Positions 9,923 to 20,057 are shown, counted from the first letter of the stretch. The stretch: DNA of 64,000 nucleotides from Chlorobiaceae bacterium (GCA_012972825.1 JABDHL010000005.1:1-64000), one strand, 5' to 3'. Translations and numbers: made by a program. Notes: generated by a model from the letters alone, not told the origin.

Positions 9923-11260
9923 ATGAACATTTCTCACTCGACCACAGTTGCAATCATTGGTGGTGGGTTTTCCGGTTTGGCTGCGGCTTATGACCTTGCA
10001 AAACAAGGCGTTACAGTAACGATTCTGGAATCGGAACCGGAAACCGGCGGTCTTGCCGCGGCCTATGAGGCTGGCGGTGAAAAACTTGACAGATTCTATC
10101 ATCACTGGTTTACCAATGACCGGCACGTTATGGAACTGATCGACGAGCTTGGTTTGAAAAACAGGGTGGATATAAACCCTACAAATACCGGCGTCTACTA
10201 CGCTAATACTGTGTTCAGACTCTCAACTCCCCTGGACCTTCTGCGTTTTACCCCATTACCGATTCTTGACAGGATAAGGCTTGGGCTGCTTACGCTCCGG
10301 GCTCGCCGTGTAAAAAACTGGATAGAACTTGAAGGGAAATCCGCAGCCGATTGGCTCAAAGAGCTTGGAGGTGAAACAGTTTATCGCGTAATGTGGGAGC
10401 CGTTGCTTAAGGGGAAATTTGGACCTGAGGCTGATGAAATTTCAGCAGTCTGGTTCTGGAACAAGCTTAAACTTCGTGGTGGCAGCCGCGGCAAAGGAGG
10501 GGAGGAGCGTCTTGCCTATTTTAAAGGGAGTTTCTCTGCTTTTGCGGATGCTTTGGCTGCAAGGATTGAGAAATCTGGAGGCCGTATTGAAACTGGTGCA
10601 AAGGTCTTATCAATACAACGCGTTGGCACATCATGGGCAGTTGAGACACAAAAGGGCATTATTACCTCAGAGCATGTCATCGCAACAACGGCACTTCCTC
10701 TGGTGGCCGATATGATCCGCAACTGGGCTGGAAAAGAGTACATTAACAGTCTGGAACGAATAAAGTATCTTTCGAATGTCTGCCTTGTGCTTGAACTCGA
10801 CCATTCACTTTCTGGTACGTACTGGTTGAATGTAAACGAACCTGGTTTTCCTTTTGTAGGGGTAATTGAACATACCAATTTCGAGCGTCCCGAGACTTAC
10901 GGTGGACGGCATATTGTCTATCTTTCAAAATACCTGCCACATACCGATCCGCTTTACGGGATGAATGCTCTTGAGATGCTCGACTACGCATTTCCTTATC
11001 TGCAGCAAATGTTCCCAAAGCTGGAACGCAACTGGATTGTCCAGCACCATCTCTGGAAGGCCCGATGGTCGCAGCCGGTCGTGGAAAAGTTTTACAGTCA
11101 GCTTATTCCACCAGAAGTCGGGCCTCTCCCGGGATTTCATCTCTGTTCCATGGCACAAATCTATCCTGAGGACAGGGGCACAAACTACGCTATCCGTCAG
11201 GGCCGGGCACTTGCCAGAAAAGTTTTGACAATCATTACATCAGCAAACCCATCAGCATGA
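9923..11260 (+). CDS. NAD(P)/FAD-dependent amine-oxidase-family oxidoreductase
   Basis: A 445-residue flavoprotein with an N-terminal dinucleotide-binding motif (AIIGGGFSGLAAA, residues 9-21) and the following acidic ILESE and GG turn, as in protoporphyrinogen oxidase/amine oxidase and UDP-galactopyranose-mutase-like enzymes. There is no signal peptide. A purine-rich RBS (AGAGGAAGG) precedes the ATG. It lies inside a glycolipid module: 21 bases after the LPG-synthase-like gene and overlapping the next gene by ATGA. Homologs next to GtrB-type transferases are known to me as a recurring arrangement, but the reaction is not established. A redox step on a sugar or a polyprenyl-linked intermediate is inference. 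Confidence 0.83.
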   Translation: MNISHSTTVAIIGGGFSGLAAAYDLAKQGVTVTILESEPETGGLAAAYEAGGEKLDRFYHHWFTNDRHVMELIDELGLKNRVDINPTNTGVYYANTVFRLSTPLDLLRFTPLPILDRIRLGLLTLRARRVKNWIELEGKSAADWLKELGGETVYRVMWEPLLKGKFGPEADEISAVWFWNKLKLRGGSRGKGGEERLAYFKGSFSAFADALAARIEKSGGRIETGAKVLSIQRVGTSWAVETQKGIITSEHVIATTALPLVADMIRNWAGKEYINSLERIKYLSNVCLVLELDHSLSGTYWLNVNEPGFPFVGVIEHTNFERPETYGGRHIVYLSKYLPHTDPLYGMNALEMLDYAFPYLQQMFPKLERNWIVQHHLWKARWSQPVVEKFYSQLIPPEVGPLPGFHLCSMAQIYPEDRGTNYAIRQGRALARKVLTIITSANPSA

Positions 11261-13551
11261 ACTGTATCGGAACAGGAATATTCTGGTCAACCATTTTATA
11301 CGTAACAGGAATTCTCTCTATGGCGACTTTCGTTGGCCGAGCATGGAGCTTTTTGTTTCCTCCACCTCTTAAGGCTACAGCCCGGTTTTATCTTGCGCCT
11401 GTGCTTGGTCTGTCATCACTGACCATTGTCGCCAGCCTTATCGGACGATTTCTGCCTATGGGAAAATCGGCTGTTGTTCCTCTTGCGGCTACAGGTTTGC
11501 TTTTTTTGGCCCTTTTGCTGGAAAAGCATAAATCGCAAGCGTTGCGTCATGCATTGTCAATAAGTTTTTTCGGACTTTTTTGCGGTACAAGCGTGCTGGT
11601 TCCGCTGTTTAAGTATGGAGCGTTTGATGCTCATAATGATGCATTCACCTATCTTGTACACGGTAACTGGCTGCAGGTACATGCTTTCAGTGAAATCATC
11701 ACCCCAGAAGCAGTAACACCTCAAAACTCCCAGATGGCGATCTATCAGGTTGCGAATCTACGTATGGGCGGTTCATTTCTTCTTGCCTTTTTTCAAGCTT
11801 TGTTTCATGCCCCTTGGTCCTACGAAGTCTACCCTTCAATAGTCATTGCTGCTCTTGCTGCCTGTTTTTTTGCTATGGGTTTTCCACTCTCTCGAGTGCT
11901 TCGGTCTATGCACCGCGTGAAGCGTCTAATGCTGCTCGCTCTGCCGGCATTTACTTTCGGCGGTATGGTGTTTGGTGCCAATTATGGATTTATGCCGCAA
12001 ACCATCGGTCTTGCATTGGGTGCAGGTCTGGTGTTTGCGGCAGGAGCAATGTTCCAGTGGGTCTCCGGCTCAAGGAATACTAATGTTACCATTGGAAAAG
12101 CTTCACTTCCCATGGCAGTGTTGTTTACAGGGGCAACCCTGGCTTATTCAGAATTTGCCCCGTTTCTTTTAGCGACGATAGTTGTCAGCGGATGTGTTTC
12201 GGCATTGCAATTTCGTGCATGGAGCAAGCTGCTGCTGCACTGCACTCTCTTGTTCGGGATATCGGCGCTTATGCTCAACACTGAGCTGTTACGCGCTTAT
12301 TCTGCTCTGAAAGTACAATCAGGTGCAGTCGTCGGCTCATTTGTCGAGTGGTCGCTTTCTGGTTTTATAGCTCACGCGCTCGGGGTACATGGCGGGGCCT
12401 GGGATGTTTTTCAATGGTCAACGCCGGACAACACCTGGACTGTCTCTTTCTTTACGGGTTTACTCCTGCTCATCCTGGTGACAGGAATTGCTCTTGGGGG
12501 AATACGTTTTCTGTGGCAAAAAGACTCTCGAGGTGTGCTTATGCCAACCATGGTTCTTCTGTTGTTTATTTTCACAGGGTTTCTTTATTACCGATATGTT
12601 GTTCCGTCACCTTTCATGAAAGGAACCGGTCAAAGTTGGAGTCAGTTCAAACTCTCTGAGTGGGCGCATCCATTTGTTATGGTACTGGTTTTATCTTCCC
12701 TGGCGTCATTGCGGGCATCCATAAAAAAAACGATGGATGTGGTGCTGCCATTACTCTTCGTCATAACCCTGTTGAGCACAGCAAAAAGCAGTATTTCCCG
12801 CATCCTGCCACTTATGGGGTATTACCAGGGAATACAAGACCTTAGCCACTTTTATATCGAGTTACGGAATACCGTCCTTCAATCTTGCCATGATAATAAA
12901 CAAATTTATCTTGCTCTTGGAGGCGAACACCTTAAATTCAGACAAATGGCAACTCTCTATTTGTTTGACAGAGAACTGGCGTCGGACTGGAGTGATGATG
13001 GATACATCTATCAACTCTTGCCCGAAATACAAAGAACAAATACATTGCATGCAGGAGGCCTGGTTATAGAACCCATCGCCGGACAAAACCGTTGGCTGAG
13101 TCAGGGAAAACAAATTGGTCCATTCCGTGTGGGGATTATCGACGATCGTTGCGATGTGATAAGAATCAGGTCGATAACGGGAGCTTATGAACGTGAAAGT
13201 GATGGAAAGAATTGGTGGCATTGGGTGGAGCATACCGTAAACTTTTCGGTTGAGGCATTAGGTAACTCTGACATTGCTTCGCTGACTGAACTGCGGTTCG
13301 AGTACAATACACGAGGAAAACAGACGTTACATCTGCATGTCATTAAACGAAATCGAACCAGTATTGATTACCTCCTGAACAGCAACGGAGATAAAATGGG
13401 ATTATTCGATAAGGTTATTGATGTATTGCCGGCGGACATAGGGACTATTACTCTCGAAACTGATGGGAGTGCAACTCCTCTTGGAAATGGTGATCAAAGA
13501 GTGGCTGCCTGGATGATCCGTAATGTAACCCTTCGTGCAATAAGGCACTGA
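11257..13551 (+). CDS. Large polytopic membrane protein, candidate GT-C glycosyltransferase
   Basis: A 764-residue protein. The first 500 or so residues hold many hydrophobic helices. The remaining 250 residues are largely soluble and rich in beta-type sequence, as expected for a periplasmic domain. An acidic stretch after the fourth helix (GAFDAHNDAFTYL, near 122-134) sits where GT-C enzymes carry catalytic acids. This makes a polyprenyl-phosphate-sugar-dependent glycosyltransferase the best guess, matched by the GtrB-like donor synthase three genes upstream. I do not recognise a named family, and a polysaccharide polymerase is an alternative. Start overlaps the FAD enzyme stop by 4 bases, so the four genes 7947-13551 probably form one transcriptional and translational unit. 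Confidence 0.7.
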   Translation: MNCIGTGIFWSTILYVTGILSMATFVGRAWSFLFPPPLKATARFYLAPVLGLSSLTIVASLIGRFLPMGKSAVVPLAATGLLFLALLLEKHKSQALRHALSISFFGLFCGTSVLVPLFKYGAFDAHNDAFTYLVHGNWLQVHAFSEIITPEAVTPQNSQMAIYQVANLRMGGSFLLAFFQALFHAPWSYEVYPSIVIAALAACFFAMGFPLSRVLRSMHRVKRLMLLALPAFTFGGMVFGANYGFMPQTIGLALGAGLVFAAGAMFQWVSGSRNTNVTIGKASLPMAVLFTGATLAYSEFAPFLLATIVVSGCVSALQFRAWSKLLLHCTLLFGISALMLNTELLRAYSALKVQSGAVVGSFVEWSLSGFIAHALGVHGGAWDVFQWSTPDNTWTVSFFTGLLLLILVTGIALGGIRFLWQKDSRGVLMPTMVLLLFIFTGFLYYRYVVPSPFMKGTGQSWSQFKLSEWAHPFVMVLVLSSLASLRASIKKTMDVVLPLLFVITLLSTAKSSISRILPLMGYYQGIQDLSHFYIELRNTVLQSCHDNKQIYLALGGEHLKFRQMATLYLFDRELASDWSDDGYIYQLLPEIQRTNTLHAGGLVIEPIAGQNRWLSQGKQIGPFRVGIIDDRCDVIRIRSITGAYERESDGKNWWHWVEHTVNFSVEALGNSDIASLTELRFEYNTRGKQTLHLHVIKRNRTSIDYLLNSNGDKMGLFDKVIDVLPADIGTITLETDGSATPLGNGDQRVAAWMIRNVTLRAIRH

Positions 13552-13650
13552 TCAGCATTGCTCAGGTTGAGGGTTGAGGCCTAAAGGGTCAGGGCGGGAA
13601 AAATGGTTTCTACAAAATAATGCATTGAAACTGGTGACACACGAATATTA

Positions 13651-14610
13651 ATGAGAGCGTTGATATGTGGTATTTCAGGGCAGGATGGAGCATATCTTGC
13701 CCGTTTTCTGCTTGAAAAGGGGTATGAGGTTGTGGGCAGCTCTCGGGATGCCCAGATCAGCAGTTTCAGTAACCTTGTTCGATTAGGCATACGGGATAAT
13801 GTTCGGCTTGAGTCGATGGCACTCAATGATTTCAGGAGTGTCCTTCAGGTGGTGAGCAGAACTCAACCTGATGAAATATATAACCTTGCAGGGCAAAGTT
13901 CTGTCGGACTCTCTTTTGATCAACCGGTAGAAACACTTGAAAGTATCTTGTCTGCAACCATCAACCTGATGGAGGTCATTCGTTTTCTTGACAGACCTAT
14001 CCGATTCTATAACGCAGGATCAGGAGAATGCTTCGGGGATACCCTGAAGGAGGCGGCACATGAAGAAACACCCTTTCGGCCACGAAGCCCCTATGCCGTT
14101 GCAAAAGCCGCTGCATTCTGGCAAGTTTCCAATTATCGTGAAGCATATGGCTTGTTTGCCTGTACGGGAATCCTGTTCAATCATGAATCGCCTTTGCGTC
14201 CTGAACGGTTTGTTACCCGAAAAATTATTGCTTCTGCATGCCGTATCGCCAGTGGAAGCAGGGAGCGACTTCATTTAGGCAACACAACCATTCAGCGTGA
14301 CTGGGGATGGGCTCCTGAATATGTTGAAGCAATGTGGCGCATGCTGCTGAGAGAGAACGGTGATGATTTTGTGATAGCAACTGGCAAAAGCCATTCTCTT
14401 GCTGAGTTTGCGGACCTTGCATTTCGGCATTTTGGTCTTGATTGGCAGGATCATACCGATATTGACCCTTTGATATTCCGACCTACCGATATTCCATACG
14501 GCTGCGGTGATCCCCGGAAGGCATTGCGTTTGATGGGATGGAAAGCTGAGACTGACTTGGCGGATGTGGTTTTACAAATGATCGAAGCAGAAATGGAAGG
14601 CTTCAAATAA
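13651..14610 (+). CDS. gmd: GDP-mannose 4,6-dehydratase-like SDR enzyme
   Basis: A 319-residue extended SDR with the Gmd-type Rossmann motif GISGQDGAYL (7-16), IYNLAGQSSV, SGECFGD (near 130) and the catalytic YAVAK (about 148-152). The pattern FNHESPLRPERFVTRKI is the nucleotide-sugar signature of Gmd. Gmd makes GDP-4-keto-6-deoxy-mannose, the precursor of rhamnose, fucose or perosamine. The protein is shorter than usual Gmd (about 340-370 residues), so a related GDP-sugar dehydratase or epimerase is possible. No partner reductase or aminotransferase is in the window. It supplies an activated sugar for the flanking glycosyltransferases, and its base composition matches the upstream genes, not the AT-rich gene that follows 13 bases later. 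Confidence 0.82.
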   Translation: MRALICGISGQDGAYLARFLLEKGYEVVGSSRDAQISSFSNLVRLGIRDNVRLESMALNDFRSVLQVVSRTQPDEIYNLAGQSSVGLSFDQPVETLESILSATINLMEVIRFLDRPIRFYNAGSGECFGDTLKEAAHEETPFRPRSPYAVAKAAAFWQVSNYREAYGLFACTGILFNHESPLRPERFVTRKIIASACRIASGSRERLHLGNTTIQRDWGWAPEYVEAMWRMLLRENGDDFVIATGKSHSLAEFADLAFRHFGLDWQDHTDIDPLIFRPTDIPYGCGDPRKALRLMGWKAETDLADVVLQMIEAEMEGFK

Positions 14611-14623
14611 GAGTACTAGTTCT

Positions 14624-17608
14624 ATGAATTACCCAAAAATATCTATTATTACACCAACCTACAACTCTGCTGAATATCTTGAAACATGCATTCTGAGCGT
14701 AACACAGCAATCATATACCCATAAAGAACACCTGATTATCGATAATCTGTCTACTGATGAGACGGTAGAAATCGTAAGGAAGTATTCCCTTCAATACCCG
14801 CATATAAGACTTATTTCAGAAGAAGACAATGGTATTTATGATGCCATGAATAAGGGTATTGAAAAGTGCTCAGGCGATTGGCTTTATTTTATGGGCAGTG
14901 ATGACACTTTTTTTAACGATAATGTTCTTTCACGCATCTTCTGTTCTGCTGAAATTGAGCAAAACAATGTCATGTACGGAAATGTTATGTGGGGAAAAAA
15001 CGGGCATCTTTATGACGGACAATTCACACCGCTCAAGCTTCTGAAAAAAAACATCTGCCATCAGGCATTATTCTTTAAACGAGACCTTTTTGAGCAGTTA
15101 GGAAGGTTTGAGACAAAGTACAAAGTTCTCGCTGACTGGGTATTCAATATGCGATGGTTTTTCAGAAAAGATATCCGGATAAACTATCTTGATCAAACCA
15201 TTGCCGTATATAATCCTCATGGATATTCTTCAAATAATAATGATCAGGTTTTTATTGAAGATAGGAAATCCCTTATTCATGCCTTATTTCCTGAGGAATA
15301 CGCCCTGATATTTGACTTAGATGATGAAGTTAATCAGCTTATAACTTCTGTCAGCCAGAAAGAACATGATAACAATACACTACAAACAACGATTGATATT
15401 TTATATACAAATATCGGCACACTTCAGGATCGTATTGATACTCTTGATTCTGCAATACATAAAATGGAAAATTCCAGTAGCTGGCGAATAACAAAGCCAA
15501 TAAGAAATCTTTCGAATTCAGTCATAAAGCGATCAAGAAAAATTAGTTATATTTTTAATAAATCTAAGGCAACTGACTTAAATCACAACACAACAGGAAG
15601 TCATGATCATTCATGCAACTTTGCAAATTTATATAACGAATTTTTATTATCTGATGGATACTCATTAAATCACCTTGATGTAACCATTGATATTATCATT
15701 CCTGTATTCAATCAACTTGACCTTTTGCAGACACTATGCAAAAACATAGTTGATAATACATCTTCTCCATATCGTCTTATGTTAATCGATGACGGCAGCA
15801 CAGACGAACAGGTATACCCATTTTTGAAACAATTCAAAGACGAACATCCACAATTAGAAATTGTGCTTTTAAGAAATACTTCAACTATCGGATTTTTACA
15901 ATCAGTCAATCATGCCGCCAAATCATCAGAAAATCACTTCGTTATATTAAATTCATGCAGTGAGCTTCCACGTGGTTGGTTGGAGAGACTCATGCGTCCT
16001 ATTATAGAAAATACATTGATTGCCACTACAACACCATTTACCAATGATAATAGCTTATATGAGGCATTGGAATCGTTGAATGATGATATTCACGGCATCA
16101 ACTTCTCGGGAAATAATATTGACAACTTCTTTAAGAACTTGACTCCTATAAATAACTATCCTGATATTTCATCGGGAGGTGTCTTTTGTATGGGTGTTAA
16201 CAAAAAGATATTTAACCAAATCAATATATCTAACACTAAATTTTACGGAAAGGAGTATGGCGATGAAATGGAATGGAGCCTCAATGCCTTTAAAAAAGGA
16301 TACCGGAACGTCCTTGTCCCAAATCTTTTTATCTATAATCACAGAAACAGAACATTCTCTGATTCCATTTCTGCATCGATGCGATACAAAAATAAGGTAC
16401 CTCAAGACAAATACCTTCGGACTTATCCATTGAGAGAGATATGCCAATTCCTTAAGCTTAATATTTTATCGACTTATATAAGTCAATCCGATTGCATTCT
16501 TTTCATTGATCATGATCTTGGGGGAGGGGCAAACCTTTATCGGAATAATTATATAAAAAAAGAAGTGTCAAGTGGAAATAAAATTTTACTTTTCACCTTT
16601 AATTTTCACAGGAAAACTTATGATTTAAGTTTTTTTTACAATAAGCATAATCTCTCTTTTTACACCAAGAACATTGAACAAATAAAAAATATTTTAACAA
16701 AATACGTTAAAATTGATAGGGTAATTTTAAGTGAAACCGTGAGTTTCCCAACAATTTCTACCTTATTGGACTTAATTCTTTCCTTACAAGAGTCACACAA
16801 TGCAAAACTGACAACGCTCATTCACGATTATTTCTGCATTTGCCCTTGCTATACTTTGCTTGATCATACTGATACGTTCTGCGGGCCACCCGACAATATT
16901 TCACACTGTTTGAATTGCTTACCTCAAAACAATCAAGAGTTTCGCATATTCTACAAAAACCCTGATATAATTTTCTGGAGGAGAAAATGGAAGTATATCC
17001 TGGATAAAAGCCATGAAATCATCTGTTTCTCACATTCATCAAAAGAGATCCTATTAAAGGCCTACATCAATATTTCGCATGACAAAATACTTGTTATACC
17101 TCACACCACTGATCACCTCAACAGTTGGCTGTTAGAAAAAGATTTAAGTAAAAAAAATACGTCAAAAAAATACACCATCAGCATCGGTATCCTTGGTAAT
17201 ATACAGATTCCTAAAGGTGCAGCCATTGTCGAAAAAATGCTTTCTATAATAGAAGAAGAACAACGAAATATTCAAATCATTATCATTGGAGAGATCGCAA
17301 CTTCAGTTAATAGCAAACATCTAACCGTAACAGGAAAATATACTCATGATCGTTTGCAACATATTATTCTTCAAAATAATATTGATATATTCCTGACGCC
17401 TGCAATTTGGCCAGAAACATTTTCATACACATCTGAAGAAATAATGCAGATGAATCTGCCTTTGGCAGTGTTTAATATAGGCGCACCTGCTGAAAGAGCC
17501 ATAAATTATGACAAAGCTCTGATTATCTCTAAAATTGACGCAAGAACAGCACTTGATGAAATAACTCACTATATCACAACTACCTGTAGTATGGCAATAG
17601 ATGTATAA
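14624..17608 (+). CDS. GT2-GT2-GT4 multidomain glycosyltransferase (994 aa)
   Basis: Domain 1 (1-210) is GT2: SIITPTYNSAEYL, DNLSTDETV, GSDDTFF. A short coiled-coil-like linker (235-290) ends in SSSWRITKPIR, a hallmark spacer of large polysaccharide transferases. Domain 2 (about 350-590) is a second GT2 unit (IIIPVFNQLD, LIDDGSTDE). The C-terminal third (about 620-990) resembles a GT4 unit (LGNIQIPKGA, WPETFSYTSEE near the end). The middle unit has NSCSE where a DxD-like motif would be expected, so its activity is uncertain. The gene is strikingly AT-rich compared with its upstream neighbours (hand count of 15541-15600 gives 16 G+C in 60), which suggests separate acquisition. Cytoplasmic; donor sugars unknown. 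Confidence 0.86.
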   Translation: MNYPKISIITPTYNSAEYLETCILSVTQQSYTHKEHLIIDNLSTDETVEIVRKYSLQYPHIRLISEEDNGIYDAMNKGIEKCSGDWLYFMGSDDTFFNDNVLSRIFCSAEIEQNNVMYGNVMWGKNGHLYDGQFTPLKLLKKNICHQALFFKRDLFEQLGRFETKYKVLADWVFNMRWFFRKDIRINYLDQTIAVYNPHGYSSNNNDQVFIEDRKSLIHALFPEEYALIFDLDDEVNQLITSVSQKEHDNNTLQTTIDILYTNIGTLQDRIDTLDSAIHKMENSSSWRITKPIRNLSNSVIKRSRKISYIFNKSKATDLNHNTTGSHDHSCNFANLYNEFLLSDGYSLNHLDVTIDIIIPVFNQLDLLQTLCKNIVDNTSSPYRLMLIDDGSTDEQVYPFLKQFKDEHPQLEIVLLRNTSTIGFLQSVNHAAKSSENHFVILNSCSELPRGWLERLMRPIIENTLIATTTPFTNDNSLYEALESLNDDIHGINFSGNNIDNFFKNLTPINNYPDISSGGVFCMGVNKKIFNQINISNTKFYGKEYGDEMEWSLNAFKKGYRNVLVPNLFIYNHRNRTFSDSISASMRYKNKVPQDKYLRTYPLREICQFLKLNILSTYISQSDCILFIDHDLGGGANLYRNNYIKKEVSSGNKILLFTFNFHRKTYDLSFFYNKHNLSFYTKNIEQIKNILTKYVKIDRVILSETVSFPTISTLLDLILSLQESHNAKLTTLIHDYFCICPCYTLLDHTDTFCGPPDNISHCLNCLPQNNQEFRIFYKNPDIIFWRRKWKYILDKSHEIICFSHSSKEILLKAYINISHDKILVIPHTTDHLNSWLLEKDLSKKNTSKKYTISIGILGNIQIPKGAAIVEKMLSIIEEEQRNIQIIIIGEIATSVNSKHLTVTGKYTHDRLQHIILQNNIDIFLTPAIWPETFSYTSEEIMQMNLPLAVFNIGAPAERAINYDKALIISKIDARTALDEITHYITTTCSMAIDV

Positions 17609-17728
17609 TACTTTTCTATTAAGAGAGTGGCACTGCGCATGACAATTATAAATATAATAACACAAATACAGTTAAATCAATTTTTATAAATTCAATCAAT
17701 ATTGTTATTCAACAATAATAATTAATTA

Positions 17729-18868
17729 ATGCTTATCTATACATCTGTAACAAACAGCTATATTCCAAAAGCAAGAGTTTTAGCAAAATCACTAAAAAAA
17801 TTCCATCCTGATTGGTTTTTTATCCTTGTGTTAGCAGATAGTATTCCCTCTGGATTCGATCTTGTTCAAGAACCTTTCGATGAAATATTAACCCTTGAGC
17901 AATTGCCTTTACCAAATCTAAAATCATGGACTTACGGACATACTGTCGTTGAGCTTTGCACTGCAGTGAAAGGATCTGCAGCTGAATTTTTTGCCAAGGA
18001 AAGAAACCATGATAAAATAATGTATCTTGACCCTGACATCAAGGTATTTAATTCTTTAGAACCTCTAAATAAACTACTTGACACATACGATATTTTATTA
18101 ACACCTCATATGCTTGATTCTGAAGATAAGCTTGATGCAATTATAGACAATGAGATCTGCTCACTCAAACACGGTATCTTTAATCTCGGATTTTTTGCTG
18201 CCAAAACATCTGGTCAGGGATTAGACTTTATCATGTGGTGGGCAAACCGCTTGTATCATTTTTGTACCAATGACATACCCAATGGGCTTTTTACTGACCA
18301 GAGATGGTGTGATCTTGCACCAGTCTTTTTCGACAGACTTTATATAGTCAGAGACCGAGGATACAATGTTGCTACCTGGAATATTTTTCACCGACCTCTC
18401 AGCAGAAACAACGAAAATACTCTTCTTGCAGGCTCCAAACCTTTACGGTTTTACCATTTCACCGGATATGACAGTGGAGAAGGTCTTGTCATGTTAAATA
18501 AATACGCAGCTGATCAGGTAATAGCGAGTGAAATCTGGGATGAATATCGAAAAGACCTTGAAAACGCAGATCACGGTCATAGTAATTTCAGTAAATGGAA
18601 ATATGACTATTATGACAACGGAAAAATTATATCGGTAGATGCCCGCAGTTTATACCGATCAAGAGAAGATTTAAAAAAAGCATTTCCAGACCCATTTTCC
18701 ACAAATGAACCCAGCTACATAAGCTGGTATTCCAATCATGAGCAGGTATCACCTCCTCCCCCTATACACTTTCAACTATTTAATTTAAAAAGCTGGCAGC
18801 TTAAAAAATTTTATTTAAGTCAGCTTCATTCCATTCGCAAACGCATAAAAAAATATCTCCACATTTAA
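17729..18868 (+). CDS. GT8-like glycosyltransferase
   Basis: A 379-residue protein that begins MLIYTSVTNSYIPKARVLAKS and has a DxD-type metal site in YLDPDIKVF (about residue 108), followed by HGIFNLGFFAAK and TDQRWCDLAP. This is the pattern of nucleotide-diphospho-sugar transferases of the GT8/GT24 type that are found at the ends of O-antigen and capsule clusters. The gene is AT-rich like its upstream neighbour, and the two probably arrived together. A 120-base gap without a terminator separates them. It is the last plus-strand gene of the polysaccharide cluster and ends facing the acyltransferase gene. Confidence 0.8.
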   Translation: MLIYTSVTNSYIPKARVLAKSLKKFHPDWFFILVLADSIPSGFDLVQEPFDEILTLEQLPLPNLKSWTYGHTVVELCTAVKGSAAEFFAKERNHDKIMYLDPDIKVFNSLEPLNKLLDTYDILLTPHMLDSEDKLDAIIDNEICSLKHGIFNLGFFAAKTSGQGLDFIMWWANRLYHFCTNDIPNGLFTDQRWCDLAPVFFDRLYIVRDRGYNVATWNIFHRPLSRNNENTLLAGSKPLRFYHFTGYDSGEGLVMLNKYAADQVIASEIWDEYRKDLENADHGHSNFSKWKYDYYDNGKIISVDARSLYRSREDLKKAFPDPFSTNEPSYISWYSNHEQVSPPPPIHFQLFNLKSWQLKKFYLSQLHSIRKRIKKYLHI

Positions 18869-18898
18869 TTCTTGGGGATACTTATCTTATATTTCGAA

Positions 18899-18914
18899 GT
18901 TCATTTCAATGAAC
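18899..18914. terminator. Small hairpin between convergent genes
   Basis: A 16-base inverted repeat, GTTCATT-TC-AATGAAC, lies between the stop of the GT8-like gene (18868) and the stop of the acyltransferase gene (18945). It could act as a weak bidirectional terminator. No T-tract follows on either strand, so this is tentative. Confidence 0.3.
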
Positions 18915-18944
18915 ATGTTGCTTTCATATCCGTTTTCATCACTG

Positions 18945-20036
18945 TTATTGCTGTGGCCTGCCATATCCGCTGCGAAGTCCAAGAAATGGTTTTTCAATGG
19001 TTTCATAGCTCAGGGTGGCTGCTGTCCAAGTTAAAATGTAAAGCCCAACAGCTGTAAAAATCCCATCTGCAACGATATTACCAGTGAGTCTCAATACACC
19101 AAAGGCCTGGTAAGTCAAGTAAATAACCAACGCGTGCATCAGATAGAAAGAAAAACTGATTTCACCGCCACGCCGCATAAATCTGTCGAGCCATTTTGGC
19201 AATTCAAACCTTGCCGACACCCAGGCTGTAATAAATAGAGCCCAACCTCCCGCTTCAAGCATCGACCAGAAAATCCAAAAAACCTGCTTTGGCTGCACAA
19301 GAAAAAAGCTGGCATACCTTGCCTGAACAGCTGCATTGATTAAAACCACAATAAACGCCAGCAGCATGAGGAGGGAACCACGTTGAGACAAATATTCCTT
19401 ATTGCGGTTGTAAAGCAGGGCTGCCAGCATTCCAATAAGAAACTGATCAAACCGCCCAACCAGCGTAGAGTATAGCATGTGCGTACTTCGCTCGGTGACT
19501 CCATAGGCGCCCAGCTTAAACAAAAGCATCAGCAGCAACAATTTGAGCAAATAGCCAGGCCCCTTTTCACGGGCAAACCTTCCTAGAAAGGGAAAAAGCA
19601 GATAAAAAGTAAACTCCAGGGAAATTGTCCATGCCGCACCCGTAATAAAATGAATGGATGTAGGAGCTTTACCAAGATTGGAAAAAAAAAGATAGAGAAT
19701 ATCCTGTGCCCTGAAATCATCACGTCCAATAGAAATCGCAATAAAAAACACCGTCAAAAACATTGGGAAAATCCGCAAGAATCGGTTACGTATAAAACGT
19801 CTATAATCAATCACAGGGTTATGCAGGGCAATCAACATGAATAAAAAACCTGACAACGTAAAAAAGAGACCAACGCCGGTATGCCCTTCACTGATCAGAC
19901 CCATCCACGGATAGCCAATCAGCGGCTGCCAATGAAGGTAGTAGTAGTGAAGGACATGAAACAGAAAAACCAGGTTAGCAGCAAAAAAACGCACATGGTC
20001 AAGACGCGGCAGATGGGGCAGATTATTGGAATCCAT
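18945..20036 (-). CDS. Acyltransferase-3 family (OafA/YrhL-type) membrane acyltransferase
   Basis: A 363-residue polytopic protein with about ten hydrophobic helices. It starts with RLDHVRFFAAN and has the conserved His about ten residues after the Arg (FLFHVLH), the signature of family 3 acyltransferases. These enzymes move acetyl or other acyl groups across the membrane onto surface sugars (O-antigen, capsule, exopolysaccharide). The ATG at 20036 is preferred to a TTG three codons earlier. It lies on the opposite strand but at the edge of the cluster, so decorating the same glycan is likely. A REP-like copy lies 22 bases upstream of the start. Confidence 0.88.
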   Translation of the reverse strand: MDSNNLPHLPRLDHVRFFAANLVFLFHVLHYYYLHWQPLIGYPWMGLISEGHTGVGLFFTLSGFLFMLIALHNPVIDYRRFIRNRFLRIFPMFLTVFFIAISIGRDDFRAQDILYLFFSNLGKAPTSIHFITGAAWTISLEFTFYLLFPFLGRFAREKGPGYLLKLLLLMLLFKLGAYGVTERSTHMLYSTLVGRFDQFLIGMLAALLYNRNKEYLSQRGSLLMLLAFIVVLINAAVQARYASFFLVQPKQVFWIFWSMLEAGGWALFITAWVSARFELPKWLDRFMRRGGEISFSFYLMHALVIYLTYQAFGVLRLTGNIVADGIFTAVGLYILTWTAATLSYETIEKPFLGLRSGYGRPQQ

Positions 20037-20057
20037 AATACTCAAATTCGATAATTA

